This document shows, one piece after another, positions 24,326 to 35,173 of a stretch of DNA of 64,000 nt (positions are counted from its first letter, which is position 1; each line of letters begins with the position of its first letter). A program made the position numbers and the translations under genes. Location of the stretch: contig JAFEKR010000015.1 in NCBI GenBank assembly GCA_019022495.1, positions 496,001 to 560,000 on the forward strand, in the 5' to 3' direction. Under the pieces are notes generated by a model. The model worked only from the letters and a program-made list of their open reading frames with translations. It was not told the DNA's origin and made no database searches. The stretch comes from Epichloe hybrida (taxonomy: Eukaryota; Ascomycota; Sordariomycetes; Hypocreales; Clavicipitaceae).

Positions 24326-25108
24326 CTTGCCAAACGGTTCAATCACCCTGTTAGCTTGATTTGCTCTAGATCATCTGGAGAGCATTAGTTTAGTTGAGTT
24401 CTATGCCTTTTGACTTGATACGACAAAGCCGTGTCCGACCCAGCCCCCCTTCTTCAGTTCTGTGCGTGAATAGGTGACAGCGAGGCAGCTTGGGGTGTGA
24501 TGCCCACCTGCAGTCTGGACTGATCTGGACGAGACATTTCGTCGCCTCTTGAGTTCGTCTCTTGAGTTCGTCTCTTGAGTTCGCCTCTTGAGAGTAATGC
24601 TCGTGCTCGGCCTATCTGTTGAGAGAAGGTTTGGGGGGGCTTGGGGGGAGGGGGGCAACACAGAACCAGCAAATGGCAAATTCGATATTGACGCTGCTAT
24701 TGGCTAACGTGCTGTGCCCCGCCCCGCAGCCTTTGCTAGCCAACAACTCTGACTCACTCGGCCTCCATCGCAAGCTTGACCCAGAAAAAAGTTTACCTTG
24801 GGGGCTGACGCAGACCAGATTTGGTCTGTCTATTTCTTTTCATCTTTCAGCACCTTATCCAGCCTTCGCTGATGGAAACATGGGGTGTTGCGAGCCTGCG
24901 AGTCTGTGACTATCTACTTAAGCCCTGTCTGCTTCCTGCAGCACTCCTTCGCCCGCGACTTCTTAATCCCCCCAACTGTCGCAGTTTGTGCTGCCTCGCA
25001 GCATCTCGTCGTCCTTCGGCAATTGACAGAAAGCAAGCCTGCCTGTCCAAAGAAACCTCTGCGACTCGAACATATGCACAACACAGAGGACACCCCGACG
25101 CCACAATC
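24326..25108 (+). promoter_or_regulatory. Region upstream of tRNase Z, with open in-frame leader
   Basis: Contains the hydroxylase 3' UTR, a 13-bp tandem repeat and the tRNase Z promoter/leader. From about 24821 to 25108 the tRNase Z frame stays open upstream of the chosen ATG and includes an in-frame ATG at 24872, which could give an N-terminally extended isoform (see findings). Confidence 0.5.
24543..24593. repeat. 13-bp tandem repeat, about 4 copies
   Basis: Unit CGTCTCTTGAGTT, with CGCCTCTTGAGTT as a one-base variant; the last copy is truncated. In the spacer between hydroxylase and tRNase Z genes. Confidence 0.85.
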
Positions 25109-25112
25109 ATGA
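25074..25112 (+). promoter_or_regulatory. Upstream ORF overlapping the tRNase Z start codon
   Basis: A 12-codon frame starting ATGCACAACACA whose TGA overlaps the tRNase Z ATG as ATGA. This stop-start overlap would suit termination-coupled reinitiation or dampening of tRNase Z translation. It is seen directly; the function is inferred. Confidence 0.5.
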
Positions 25113-27646
25113 CGACGACTGTCGAAATCGCCACCGTTCCGTCGACTGATACCCCGGGAACTTGTATATATTTTCATCATGACAAACGATCATACCTCTT
25201 CGGACAAGTCGCCGAGGGAGCTCAACGAGCGTTTGGAAGTCGAAAAATTTCCATGGCGGGTACGGAGCATATCTTTTTGAGCGGAACCGTGGGTTGGGAG
25301 CAAATGGGTGGCCTGATCGGATACCTGCTCAGTGTTGGCGGTGCCGTCAACGCTGCCGAGGAATATACAGTCTCGGAAAATGTAAAGAGGAAACAAAAGG
25401 GACAAAAGCTACTGAATTTGGCGCCCCATGGAGGAATCGGTGTTCATGGGGCTGACAACCTGAGCCACATCCTGGCTGCTTGCCGGCCGGTGATTTTTCG
25501 ACAACCAATTAGCGTACGCGCCCATGAGCTCCGGCAAGACCCTCGAGGCACGAGCTCACATAATTCGGAACCGGATTGGCAAGATGATTCTATTCAGGTT
25601 TGGAAAGTCCCTGTCAAGAGAGCTCGTTCGAGCAGCCCGCCAAAACGAAGACACGAAGAAATGGTGAATGAGAATGGGAATCACAGTCATGCAGACTTGC
25701 CTCAGAAACAGAGATCAACGATATCGGATCCTGAAGTTGCCGGCATGATTGTGGAACGAATCATGTTCAGTGGCAGCCTCAACAGTCGATCGGTCTTGCT
25801 ACCCCGAAAGATCCGTGACCTCAAACCCACAGACGCCGCCTTCGTGGGTGACAGGAATATGCTCAGCGCTTACAAAGGCCCGTTTACATGTGATGGTGTC
25901 GAGATGCAGAACCCGGATGAAACAGCATGGGTGTTCCCTGAACCTGGCGACAATGCTGGCGATGGAGAGCACGAACAAACTCTCGCGATCAATCACATCC
26001 CATTACCGAGAACTGCCTATGGCGAAACGTCCATGTCCTACATTGTCAAGTGCCGCGGCCGTCGAGGCAAATTCAACCCAGTGGCTGCGAAGGAATTTGG
26101 AGTGAAAAATCGGGACTTCAAGCTGCTCACTGCAGGGCATTCTGTGGAGGGAAAGGACGGCATGGTTGTCACGCCCGATATGGTGCTGGGTGAGCCCCAG
26201 CCGGGTAGGGGAATCATTATTGCCGATATTGTGACTCCGGATTTCATAGAATCCTTCATGGCGAGACCAGAGTGGGAAACAAAGGCAATCATGGAGCACA
26301 TCCATGTGATGTACTGGATCTTAGGAACTGGCCTCGCCTCCAATGCCAGAGTTAAGCAATTCACGGAGAAGCACCCCCAGATCAAGCATGTATTTTGTGC
26401 TCAGGAAACTTGCCCCGACATGATCACACACCCTGGCACTGCGGAAATTCAGACCAAGTTGCGCAGGATCGATCCTGAACGATTTCCCCTGCCGAAGTTC
26501 GACAACAAGGTCGCGTACCCGGCACCGCCAGCTGGCTCACCGATTGAGTTGGGTCGCGCAGGGAAAAAGCTACAATTGATGCCACGACTCTTGTTTGATG
26601 ATCAAGCCATGGCACCATTCCCAGACTTGCTGGGCGCGGCGCAGTCTGTAGATGAGCAGCTGATTTCTTTGGCCGAAAGAGCAAAAGCCGAGGCTGCGAA
26701 TCCCGAATTCCTGGCTCGTGTGGAAGAGACGGAGAAGGACATCCCTAACAGAGACGCCGAGATCATCCCCCTCGGAACTGGTTCGTCTGTACCTAGCAAG
26801 CACCGCAACGTCTCAGGAACTCTCATCCGGGTCCCCGGCATCGGAAACTATCTTTTGGACTGCGGCGAAGGCACACTTGGCCAGATCCGCCGTGCCTTCG
26901 ATGCTGAAGAGACGGCCGATGTCCTTCGCAATCTCAAATGCATCGTCATCAGCCACGTCCACGCCGACCACCACATGGGCACCGTGTCCATCATCAAGGC
27001 TTGGTACGAACAATGCCTCCTAGATAGCGACGAGACCGCCACGCTCGCCATCTCCTGCATAGCTCGATACCGCGACATGCTAGAAGAACTGTCTCAAGTC
27101 CAAGACATGGGCTTCCACCGCCTGCGCTTCCCCAGCTGCCCCCATCACAGAGAAAGAGATCGCGTCATCACCACCTCCCAAGACCTTGGCGAAGAGAACT
27201 TTGGCCTTGCTGGCATCAAGCGCATTCCCGTCAACCACTGCTGGCGTTCCTATGGAACCGAGCTCGAGTTGACCTCTGGGCTACGAATAGCATATTCCGG
27301 CGACTGCAGACCCTCCAGCGCGTTTGCCTCCGCCTGCAAAGGAGCCCATCTACTGATTCACGAATGCACATTTGGTGACGACAAGCAGGACCATGCCAAG
27401 GCCAAGAAGCATTCCACCATGGCGGAAGCACTCGGGGTAGCGAGAGAAATGGAAGCAAGGAGGACACTGTTGACGCATTTCTCGCAGAGATACTCCAAGG
27501 GCGACTCGCTGCGGGGCGCATCGGCGCAAGGGGAGGAGCATAGCGTTCTGCTGGCCTTTGACCTGATGAGGGTTCGGTTGGGAGATTTCCAGAAGGCGGC
27601 ATGCTATGTCCCTGCTGTGCAGAGGTTGATGGAGAGTCTGGATTAA
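25109..27646 (+). CDS. TRZ1: tRNase Z, long form (tRNA 3'-end endonuclease)
   Basis: Single exon, 845 residues from ATG 25109. tRNase Z cleaves the 3' trailer of pre-tRNAs before CCA addition. The N-terminal half is the inactive beta-lactamase-like copy of the long form (TVEIATVPSTDTPGTCIYF, ISMAGTEHIFLSGTV). The C-terminal half has the catalytic motifs: LGTGSSVPSKHRNVSGTL, HVHADHHMG (about residue 616), VNHCWRSYG, AYSGDCRPS, HECTFGDD and HSTMAEALG, ending THFSQRYSK. All zinc ligands are visible. The linker has a basic patch (KRARSSSPPKRR) that may act in nuclear import. An in-frame ATG at 24872 could add 79 residues without acidic clusters and rich in Arg/Leu, like a mitochondrial presequence. 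Convergent with the sideroflexin gene. Confidence 0.93.
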   Translation: MTTTVEIATVPSTDTPGTCIYFHHDKRSYLFGQVAEGAQRAFGSRKISMAGTEHIFLSGTVGWEQMGGLIGYLLSVGGAVNAAEEYTVSENVKRKQKGQKLLNLAPHGGIGVHGADNLSHILAACRPVIFRQPISVRAHELRQDPRGTSSHNSEPDWQDDSIQVWKVPVKRARSSSPPKRRHEEMVNENGNHSHADLPQKQRSTISDPEVAGMIVERIMFSGSLNSRSVLLPRKIRDLKPTDAAFVGDRNMLSAYKGPFTCDGVEMQNPDETAWVFPEPGDNAGDGEHEQTLAINHIPLPRTAYGETSMSYIVKCRGRRGKFNPVAAKEFGVKNRDFKLLTAGHSVEGKDGMVVTPDMVLGEPQPGRGIIIADIVTPDFIESFMARPEWETKAIMEHIHVMYWILGTGLASNARVKQFTEKHPQIKHVFCAQETCPDMITHPGTAEIQTKLRRIDPERFPLPKFDNKVAYPAPPAGSPIELGRAGKKLQLMPRLLFDDQAMAPFPDLLGAAQSVDEQLISLAERAKAEAANPEFLARVEETEKDIPNRDAEIIPLGTGSSVPSKHRNVSGTLIRVPGIGNYLLDCGEGTLGQIRRAFDAEETADVLRNLKCIVISHVHADHHMGTVSIIKAWYEQCLLDSDETATLAISCIARYRDMLEELSQVQDMGFHRLRFPSCPHHRERDRVITTSQDLGEENFGLAGIKRIPVNHCWRSYGTELELTSGLRIAYSGDCRPSSAFASACKGAHLLIHECTFGDDKQDHAKAKKHSTMAEALGVAREMEARRTLLTHFSQRYSKGDSLRGASAQGEEHSVLLAFDLMRVRLGDFQKAACYVPAVQRLMESLD

Positions 27647-27866
27647 AGGACGGGATGGACGGATATGCCACTTCTTGCTAGATTCGGACAAAAAACACAC
27701 ACGCACCACTTTAGAATCTCTTCTCCAAGCGTCATTGACCAGGCAAGAGAGACGGAGGCGCATGCGAATAGTCTATTTCTCTGTGCCGTGACCGAGACGC
27801 CATCCCGACCGACTAGTTAAACAAGGATATGCAGTAATGGAACAGCAGTTACCCACGGATAATCTT

Positions 27867-29192
27867 TCACAACCCCCTGTTGAACCACACCTTCCCACCA
27901 CTGCCCCCCTTCCCATGAAACTGCTCCTCCAGGCTGTCCGCCGCAATCTCCTGCTGCTGCGGGAACACAGCCAGCGCCAAGGGCAGCACAGCAAACGACG
28001 TAGCCGCGATGAGGACCAAGTTCAAGCCAATCGGGATGCCGGCGGCCAATCTCGGCCTCGCCCTGATATACTCCCCGTCCATGAGGCGCCTATACCAGGC
28101 CTGCTTCGTCTGCACATGGTACAAGACCATGGGCGGAATGATCATGATGGGCGAGCTATTGAAGACTCTGCTGGCGGCGGTTTCGTACACGGCCAGCCTC
28201 GCGGCCCTCTGGGACCTCCCCAGCGAGGGCACGTCGCGCTCAGACTTGCCCTCCTCGCGCAGCTTCCTCTTCTGCTCCTCCGAGAGCACGGGCCGCACGT
28301 CGATGCCCGTGGTGATCTCGCCCCTCCGCATGAGATAGGCGTTGAGGGCCCCCGCCGTGGCGACAGCCGCAAAGGGGACGAGCCGCTTGAGGATGTTGCG
28401 TGTTGCCTCGGCGACGCGCAGCCTCGGCACGAGCGAGTTGAGGCCCAGCGCGACGGAGCAGGATGCTGATACGGCGACGGCGTACGACTTGGCGAGCGTG
28501 GCGACCGTCATGGGGGAGGACTTGTTCGCGTTGGCCGAGTTGATGGCTACGTTGAGCGACTGGTTGGCCACTTGCCAGGCGATTATGCCGGGGGTTTGCA
28601 GGCCGGGCTGGAGCATGCCGGCTGTGACGAAGAGGTTGGTGATGACGAAGCAGGACATGCGGAAGGGGAGGAAGACTGGTTCGCCGGTGTCTGGTAGGTT
28701 TTCAAGAAGGGGTCCGTGTAAGTGAAAGTCGTCTTCGTCTTCTTTTTTTTCTCCTGGCAAGATTTTTCGGCAGAGAAGCTTTGGGGGAGAAAATTACCAG
28801 GGTGTAACGTCGAGTCGACTACTTTTTTGGCGTGCCATAGCTCGGGCGTCATGCTCTCGATCTTGCCGGTCTTGTAGTCGGTGACGAGCTTCTTGGCTTG
28901 CTCGAGGCCATTCGTGCCGGCTAGGAGGGTGCTGTTCATGGTACTTTCTTAGTTTGGGGCATTTTTGCGATGGACGGTGGATGAATGAAAAAGATGCTTT
29001 TGATTCTTGTGATGATGATGATTGTTCGAAAAAAAATATGTTCGTGTTCATGCCTGAGACCTCGTTTGTTCAGGAAATAAATACACACCTCGGATCCGTC
29101 AACCCAACCGCATGCTTCACTCTCCCCAGGTACGTGCTTAGGTCGTATTGCGAAACCGGAAGGTCCCTCGTTCCAGGTAATGAGGCTGACAT
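27867..29192 (-). CDS. FSF1: Sideroflexin (mitochondrial serine/amino acid carrier)
   Basis: Three exons (29089-29192, 28798-28943, 27867-28690) give 357 residues. The start is MSASLPGTRDLPVSQYDL; splicing rebuilds GRVKHAVGLTDPS-TMNSTLLAG and then DSTLHPDTGEPVFLPFR, the diagnostic sideroflexin block. Other family motifs: MLQPGL, WQVANQSLNVAINSANANKS and the TM-rich C-terminal half (LAKSYAVAVSASCSVALGLN, IMIIPPMVLYH). Sideroflexins are five-helix inner-membrane proteins; human SFXN1 carries serine into mitochondria, and yeast Fsf1 is the fungal relative. The length matches the family (about 320-360). The C-terminus is extended by a short Gly/Lys-rich tail. Donors are GTGTGT and GTAATT; the first exon would be missed by a search starting at the ATG at 28939. 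Confidence 0.94.
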
Positions 29193-29713
29193 GGCGCGCG
29201 AATCTAGCTTAGCAAGGCCGGGAAACGATGCACGAGGAGAAAGAAAAAGAAGAAGAAGGAGGAGGAGGAGAAAAGATCAATTGGGCTGCTATGAGGCCAA
29301 ATGGTCCCTCGGAGCCTCTGGGGAGACTTGTCACGATTGCCTCGCGGTTGTGGGAGAGCTGAGTTGGGACTTTTTCGAGTGGAGAAAACGGGAGTTTTCA
29401 AGGGTCGTGACATCCGATGTCGGCTGGCTGAGTGAGTGGGTGACGCAGCTTTTCTTTCACGTTGCTTACATAGTGAGTAAAGGTACTCCATACATATGCT
29501 AAGCTTGGCATGCCCTTCGCCAGAGCAAGAGCAGAACCATATTGTGCGCTGTCGAACCCCGATCATACTATATATACATACTATATACATGTGTGCATTA
29601 CTCCGCGCTCCCCGAAGGAAGGTATTTCTATGTACATCTGATTCGTGTACAGGCCTTCCTGTCTCATCAAACGCCGCTCCCCTCCCTGACCATCTTGTCG
29701 CCACCCTCCAGAC
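29193..29713. promoter_or_regulatory. Upstream region of sideroflexin gene
   Basis: No gene. It holds a purine-rich GAAGAAGGAGG tract at about 29239-29272 and AT-rich ATATATACATA sequence at about 29571-29591, within the 3' flank of the 735-residue orphan. Confidence 0.45.
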
Positions 29714-31921
29714 TCAACCCTTCCGCCGCTTCGGACATGTCCCCCCTTCGGGGTTATCCTGATCGCCATCGCTTTCATCGCGAACCCTCTTTGTCCGCGA
29801 TGCTGCCCGGGAAGATTCTCCGGCCGCCGAAGCTGTCGACCCAGCGAACAAGGATGCCTGCCCCTCGCCCAATCCAGATGTGGAGGGGAAGAGAAACTCC
29901 TGTCCGGGAAATTCCATGTCGAAAATGTCAAAGTCACAGGAAGTCTCCTCCGAGGCATTGATTTCCAATTCATGCCCCGCGTGTGTCTCTGCTCGCTTTT
30001 CGGCCGCTGTTTTCTCTTCCGCAACTTGCTTCGACTTGGACAATGATGCGTCTTCTTCTCCGGCACCACCATCATCTGCACCCGGCTCCTCTGGTCGCAA
30101 GTCACTATTCGTCTCGCCTGCCTCGGCTACTTCCTCTATCTTTCCTCCATCCCCGTGTTTCACGAAGGCATCCAGGTTTCCGAGGTGCCAGTCCATGGTC
30201 TTGTTCACCCCACCGCCGTTCTTGAGCTGTTTTTCCCGCTTCCGCCGCTCTCTCTGGTTGGCCTTGGACTGGCCCTGGCTACGATCATGACAGGAGGTCA
30301 ACTCGTATCCTAGCGACTCTTCGTGGGGCCGAGGCAAACGGTCAGCCGCCGGGTTCTTCTCAAACCAAGTGTTGAAGGCGTTGCATATCGCTTTTTGCCC
30401 CGAGCGAAAGGAAAAGTTGTTCTTTACTTCCGCTCCAGCAAAAGTCCGGCTATCTACCGACAGGACTCCCTTCTTGTAGTACTCGACGGGGTCCACAATC
30501 TGTTCGAAACACCAAAGATGCATAACCATGGCCACTTTGTAGGGGTCTTTGATACCGAGCGCAGTTTGTGCTGCGAATTCGTCAAACGCCACGCGATAGA
30601 AGCCCGTGACGGGTCTGCCGCCGACGGGGCAGTTCGCCCATCGGCATCTTTTATCCTCCACGGCACCCTTCCCGTCCGCGTGCGCTCGTCGATGGTTGCA
30701 CTGTGTTGGCTCCCTTTGGACATGCAAGGTGTATTGCCTCGGGCATTTTTCCAGATAATATTTGATCTGCTTAGTGGTGTATGTGCAGTGCTTGAGCTGA
30801 GCGTCGCCGAGGTAGTTGAACAGCCGGCTGCCATCCTTGCAGCCTGGGCCCCATGGCTTGGGCTTGTACTTCCAATCATCGTACCAGTTGGCTGCCCAGC
30901 AACTGTCATCTATTTTTCGCTTGTGGTTTACCTTGACGCGTTCATCCCCGTTCTCCTTGTGAGTTTTGTTGTGGAAGGCTGGATGTCCGTGCTCGTCGAA
31001 GGTATAACAGCCGGCTCTCCTGTCTTTGATGGAGATGTCAGTTTTGTAGAAGGGGAACTTTTTCCTCATTGCCTTCAAGAAAGCGCTCGGATTCTGATCC
31101 TTGTTCACAGGGGGGGTGAAGTGCTCTTCGGCGTCGGCGTCTGATGCTTTCAGCTGCTGTTCGGTATAAAGATACTGATGCCCAGGCTCATTCTGTGTCC
31201 TGGAGGTCGGGCTGGGCTCTGAGACGGGGGATGTAGATTGTTGAAGAGACTTCGGAGCACTACGGTTGCCACCCCGAGCCTGCCGTGTCCCACCCCGGAC
31301 GGGACGATGGCTACTACTGGCAGTTGTTGGGTGAACTACTGCCGTGTCGGTGTCTAAAACGCCAACGTCAACTTCTGTGGGCGCCAAGGCTTGTTGGGCA
31401 CGCAATTCGTCCCGAGCATCTCGGGGGTTCGGGGTATGCTCACTTCCATTTTCTGCAGACGTTTCGCCGAAGAAGTCTTGTGGTGCTGTCACATGTGGTG
31501 TTGGGAGAGGAATGCCCCGTAGTAACCTCAAGAAGGCCTCTTCATCACGTACTGGCGATGCGGCCGCATCAGAAGATGACGCATTCCCGTTGTTCAAGGC
31601 ATTGGTTCCTACGGTGAAGCTGTCAAAAGGGCCGCTGCTGTCAAATAAGTCGTAGTTGACGGTGTTTGCGAACCCCCATGAGTCGAGCTCGGCAGGGTCC
31701 AGGGAAGCAGGAACGCCGCCAAACTGCTGTTGGGAGTTCCAGTCATGTAAAGATTCACTGGCAAGGCCAGACGGGGAAAGTATGAGTGCCGCAGATGGCG
31801 AGGTATGGCCCATGCCATTATTTTCCACGGGAGAGGGGCCAAAATTTGGCCTGAATTGATCGAGTTGCTCCTGACCGGTTATGTGATGGTCGTATAATGT
31901 GGGCAGGTAATCTTGTGTCAT
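29714..31921 (-). CDS. Conserved hypothetical protein with Cys/His/Trp-rich central domain
   Basis: Single exon, 735 residues from ATG 31921. The first ~280 residues are low complexity (Ser/Thr/Pro/Asn), resembling a transactivation region. Residues ~285-520 form a distinctive domain rich in aromatic and Cys/His residues: FLKAMRKKFPFYKTD, CWAANWYDDWKYKPKPWGPGC, YLEKCPRQY, QCNHRRAH, CRWANCPVGGRPVTGFYRVAFDEF and VAMVMHLWCFEQIVDP. This looks like a fungal-restricted domain, perhaps metal-binding, and I think relatives exist in Hypocreales, but I cannot name it. The C-terminus is charged and disordered with basic KRERRKREKQ-like and acidic EEDASLSKS segments and ends KRVRDESDG...KRRKG. A nuclear regulatory role is plausible, unproven. 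Confidence 0.7.
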   Translation of the reverse strand: MTQDYLPTLYDHHITGQEQLDQFRPNFGPSPVENNGMGHTSPSAALILSPSGLASESLHDWNSQQQFGGVPASLDPAELDSWGFANTVNYDLFDSSGPFDSFTVGTNALNNGNASSSDAAASPVRDEEAFLRLLRGIPLPTPHVTAPQDFFGETSAENGSEHTPNPRDARDELRAQQALAPTEVDVGVLDTDTAVVHPTTASSSHRPVRGGTRQARGGNRSAPKSLQQSTSPVSEPSPTSRTQNEPGHQYLYTEQQLKASDADAEEHFTPPVNKDQNPSAFLKAMRKKFPFYKTDISIKDRRAGCYTFDEHGHPAFHNKTHKENGDERVKVNHKRKIDDSCWAANWYDDWKYKPKPWGPGCKDGSRLFNYLGDAQLKHCTYTTKQIKYYLEKCPRQYTLHVQREPTQCNHRRAHADGKGAVEDKRCRWANCPVGGRPVTGFYRVAFDEFAAQTALGIKDPYKVAMVMHLWCFEQIVDPVEYYKKGVLSVDSRTFAGAEVKNNFSFRSGQKAICNAFNTWFEKNPAADRLPRPHEESLGYELTSCHDRSQGQSKANQRERRKREKQLKNGGGVNKTMDWHLGNLDAFVKHGDGGKIEEVAEAGETNSDLRPEEPGADDGGAGEEDASLSKSKQVAEEKTAAEKRAETHAGHELEINASEETSCDFDIFDMEFPGQEFLFPSTSGLGEGQASLFAGSTASAAGESSRAASRTKRVRDESDGDQDNPEGGTCPKRRKG

Positions 31922-33415
31922 GACTCATAACCGACGTGGATCTCAAAATTTCGAAGCTTGTCCTTTCGGCGAGACAGAGAGCGTTTGACTCGGGATGATC
32001 CGTCTATAGTAGAGCTCTGTGCAGCGATGACTGCCAGCGAAGAAGCAAGAGTGAACGAATGATGCGACACATGTAGCGAGGGTGCTTGTTCAGAAGGAAC
32101 CCCCAGGTGGTTATAAGGACAACTTGAAACAACTTGAAGATTGATACAGCTTGCTGGAGTACAAAGCCAGCCGATGGCCGGGGCAAGAGCTGCGCATGTT
32201 GACGACTGCGTTTCTTTTCCTTTTCTTCTTCTTCCTCTCCTTTTCTTTAATGAATGCGCGGAGGAGCAGTCTTTGGATAAAACACGGCCATGTGGTGACT
32301 TTGTTGGCCTTTGCGTGGGAGGGCATCAATGGCACGGCATAAAGAAGTTTGTGGCCAGAAGAAGGTCAAAGGGGGACTCGGTCGTGTCAGCGTGGACCTG
32401 CTGAACAAGTGTCCCAAATGGTTGGAATCGTCCGTCACTTGCTTTCAGGAAATCCACATGTGATTATTGAAAATGATGGATTCGACATCGTCTTCGCCAA
32501 GATTGCATGCAGAGAGCTCCAGAGGCGATCAAGCGACTCCAACGTTTGTCGAGACGTTGCTTCATTGCAACCAGAGGGTTTGATTGTTGGTCGCCGCTCG
32601 CTCTCGCGGCTTCATTCCGGAGGACCATTCTTTACTCGGTGACGTCAACGCCAGTCTGGATGCATCTCGATGCATGTGCCATTACGTTGGCGACTTTGGT
32701 GTTTATTCTTTTGGAGATTGAATTTCCACACCATGATCGAGGGGCCGCACTATGTTGGAGAACTTCTTCACAGCTACCAAGAGATTGTTTGGGCTACATG
32801 TGTTTTCTTCTTCTTCTTCCGACCTTCTTCCCTTTGTGTGGGCGGAACAAAGCCCTCCAGCAGGTGTCTATGTTGTAGGTGCAATCGGCTGACAATCAAG
32901 TTGTGCTATTGACTAAAGGCCACTGCGCCGAGCCACTTGTGACGAACATGTATGAATCAAGAGAAAATTCCCACGATGGAAAATGAAAGAAGATGTGCTT
33001 TTGCATCATCCAATGTCAGGCTCATTCAGCCACTTGCATCGCTTTTCCACGCAATCAAGCCGACGGCGACTGACCAGTGACGGCTGAGCAATAATGTACG
33101 GACCTATTGCGGAAATTAATGCGTCGTTGACATTCCTTTAGGCCTCCCCTCACCGGGCCGCCCCCCCATAAAGAGGAGCCTTTCCAGAATAGGCAGCCGC
33201 CGGGCCAATCGCAGAGCGCAGAGCGGCGAGGACAACGGACAAACTGCAAGGCCAACTTTGCTTTATTGGGCAAAGTCGCACATGCACTGCAATGCACATG
33301 CACATGTATGTGTATATTGAATATGTTGTGTATGTTGTGTATGATAAATGTTATAAGGTGACGACTCCCCCGGCTTGATTCTCGAAAGGGAGGCGGACGG
33401 CAGGGAAAGAAGACC
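31922..33415. promoter_or_regulatory. Divergent intergenic region (orphan / aspartic protease)
   Basis: About 1.5 kb with the promoters of both flanking genes. It contains TTC/CTT-rich stretches near 32216-32250 and 32803-32832 and TG/ATG-rich sequence at about 33291-33345 near the protease start. No gene supported. Confidence 0.5.
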
Positions 33416-34745
33416 ATGTCCTTCTTCCTGCACGTCCCGGCCCCGGCCATGTCTCTCAGGGTAGCCATCTGCCTGCTGGCCGTGTTACGCGCCGCACAGT
33501 GCGATTCTCTGGATTCCTGGCACAAGGTGCATTTTAAAAAGATTGATGCGCTGGCTGCGCGGGCCGTGGCGAGCATCAAGGGCCACGAGGGCTACGCCGC
33601 GGCGGACAATGAGAGCGATCTCTTCGCCGAGCAGGTACGTGTGATTTCAACGGCCCATTCCATTCCATGTCCTGACCTATGTCCTGACCCGTGTTTCCTG
33701 TTTTTTTTTTTCCCTCAAAAAGGGCTTCTGGTTCTCGCACTTCGCCATCGGCGCAAGCCAGGACCTCGAGATGCTGATCGACACGGGCTCCTCGGATGTC
33801 GTTCTCAACCCTGGCGTCTACAGACCGAGCCCGAGCTCCCAGGACACGGGAAGGCCGTTTGAAATCTCGTATGCCACCACCAACCCCGACGGCTCGGGGC
33901 GCTTGACCGTAGGTCCTCCTCTCCTCCTCCTCTCCTCCTCCCCCTCGCACGGCAATCCGGCAATCCGTTCCCCCCGCAACTGACCAGTTGACCACCGTGC
34001 CGTCGTCCAGGCCAGCGGGCAAGTGTACAGGGACGTCGTTTCCCAGCACGGCGCAGCATCACGCGCAGACCTCGCTGTAAACCAGCAAGCCCTAGGCGAC
34101 ATCAGAAAGCCAACAACGCCGCCGACCTTCCCGCGCGACGGCCTCATCGGCTACGCAGACCGCGGAAGCGCACTCGGCGCATCGTCCTTCATCCACAGCC
34201 TCTGCGACCAGGGAGACCAGGGATCCCTCTCGTCCTGCCGCTTCGGACTCGCCCTCAAGACCGACCGGACCGGCGAGCTGCACTACGGCACCGTCCCCGC
34301 CGACCTCTTCGCGGGCTCGCTGGCCACCGTCCCCATCCACGGCGAATGGGCCGTCTCTGGCGCACTCACCCTCAACGGCAAGACGGTCTGGGCCGACATC
34401 AAACTCATCACCGACTCCGGAACGACCGTCATCTTTGGTCCCACGGAGCAAGTGAGCCATCTTTTCCAAAAGGCGGGAATCGAGGCGGTGCGCACGCAGA
34501 ACGGCATCACGGGGTACTACAAGTGTAGTGCGCCGCCAAACATCGGCTTCTCTCTTGGCGGGCGCAACTTCAACGTCTTGCCAGAGGCACTGGCGTTTGC
34601 CAAAATGGGCGACAACTGCACGACGAGCGTCCGGGGGAGCGACGCGTTTGGAAACAATTGGTTGGTTGGGCAGCCGTTTTTCCAGGGGAGGTATATTGAT
34701 CATAGCATTAGGGATGGGACCATGGGATTTGCGGATCTGAAGTGA
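33416..34745 (+). CDS. Secreted pepsin-like aspartic protease (family A1)
   Basis: Three exons (33416-33634, 33723-33908, 34011-34745) give 379 residues. The N-terminus has a hydrophobic signal sequence (MSLRVAICLLAVLRAAQC) from the second in-frame ATG (33449) or with an 11-residue extension from 33416. A pro-segment follows. Both catalytic motifs are intact: DTGSSD at about residue 93 and DSGTT at about 269, in two homologous lobes. The flap-like region EISYATTNPDGSGRLT leads into the third exon, and the C-terminus has NNWLVGQPFFQGRY, typical of A1 enzymes. It should act outside the cell or in the vacuole on proteins at acid pH. The pro-segment is short. No GPI-anchor signal is visible at the end (GFADLK). 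Donors are GTACGT and GTAGGT. Confidence 0.9.
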
Positions 34746-35173
34746 CCTTTTTTTTTTTTTTCCTTGACTTGTTCATCTGGGCTGAATCCCCGTCTGTGTA
34801 CTTTTTCCACGGATTGATGTGTGCGTGTGTGTGTGTGTGTCCCGGTCCCGGTCCCGATAGCCCGATAATACCCCCCTGGCCCTGGCTGGCAGCAGTTAGA
34901 GCCGCCGACTGCACCGACTGCACTGCCCACTACTACAGTGGGTGTGCGTCACGAGACTGGGCATTCGAGCTTTTCGACCCCCCCCCCAGTCAATTCATCA
35001 ACACCAAATCTCCGTCACACCATATCAACAACGCGACGACGTTTTGCTGTTTTTCCGGAAATGGCCTTCGCGCCAGGCCATGTATCAGTAACGACATTCA
35101 TACACAGTTCCGCAAATCGCTGCACTCTTAGCCTCTTCGGTCGGCCAAACGCCGCTCTCCCACCGCCACCACC
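34746..35173 (+). promoter_or_regulatory. Promoter region of the DIP2/CPS1-type gene
   Basis: Includes a T run after the protease stop, a GT-rich microsatellite at about 34823-34839 and CCGGTC repeats at about 34840-34857. It leads into the leader of the next gene. No gene. Confidence 0.45.

Noticed and set aside
28583..28939. Sideroflexin start at the ATG at 28939
   Set aside because: An upstream exon (29089-29192) splices in phase and supplies the conserved N-terminus GRVKHAVGLTDPS.
29204..29704. 166-codon minus-strand frame upstream of sideroflexin
   Set aside because: It overlaps the sideroflexin promoter and the 3' end of the orphan gene, and its C-terminus is just the antisense of a purine tract.
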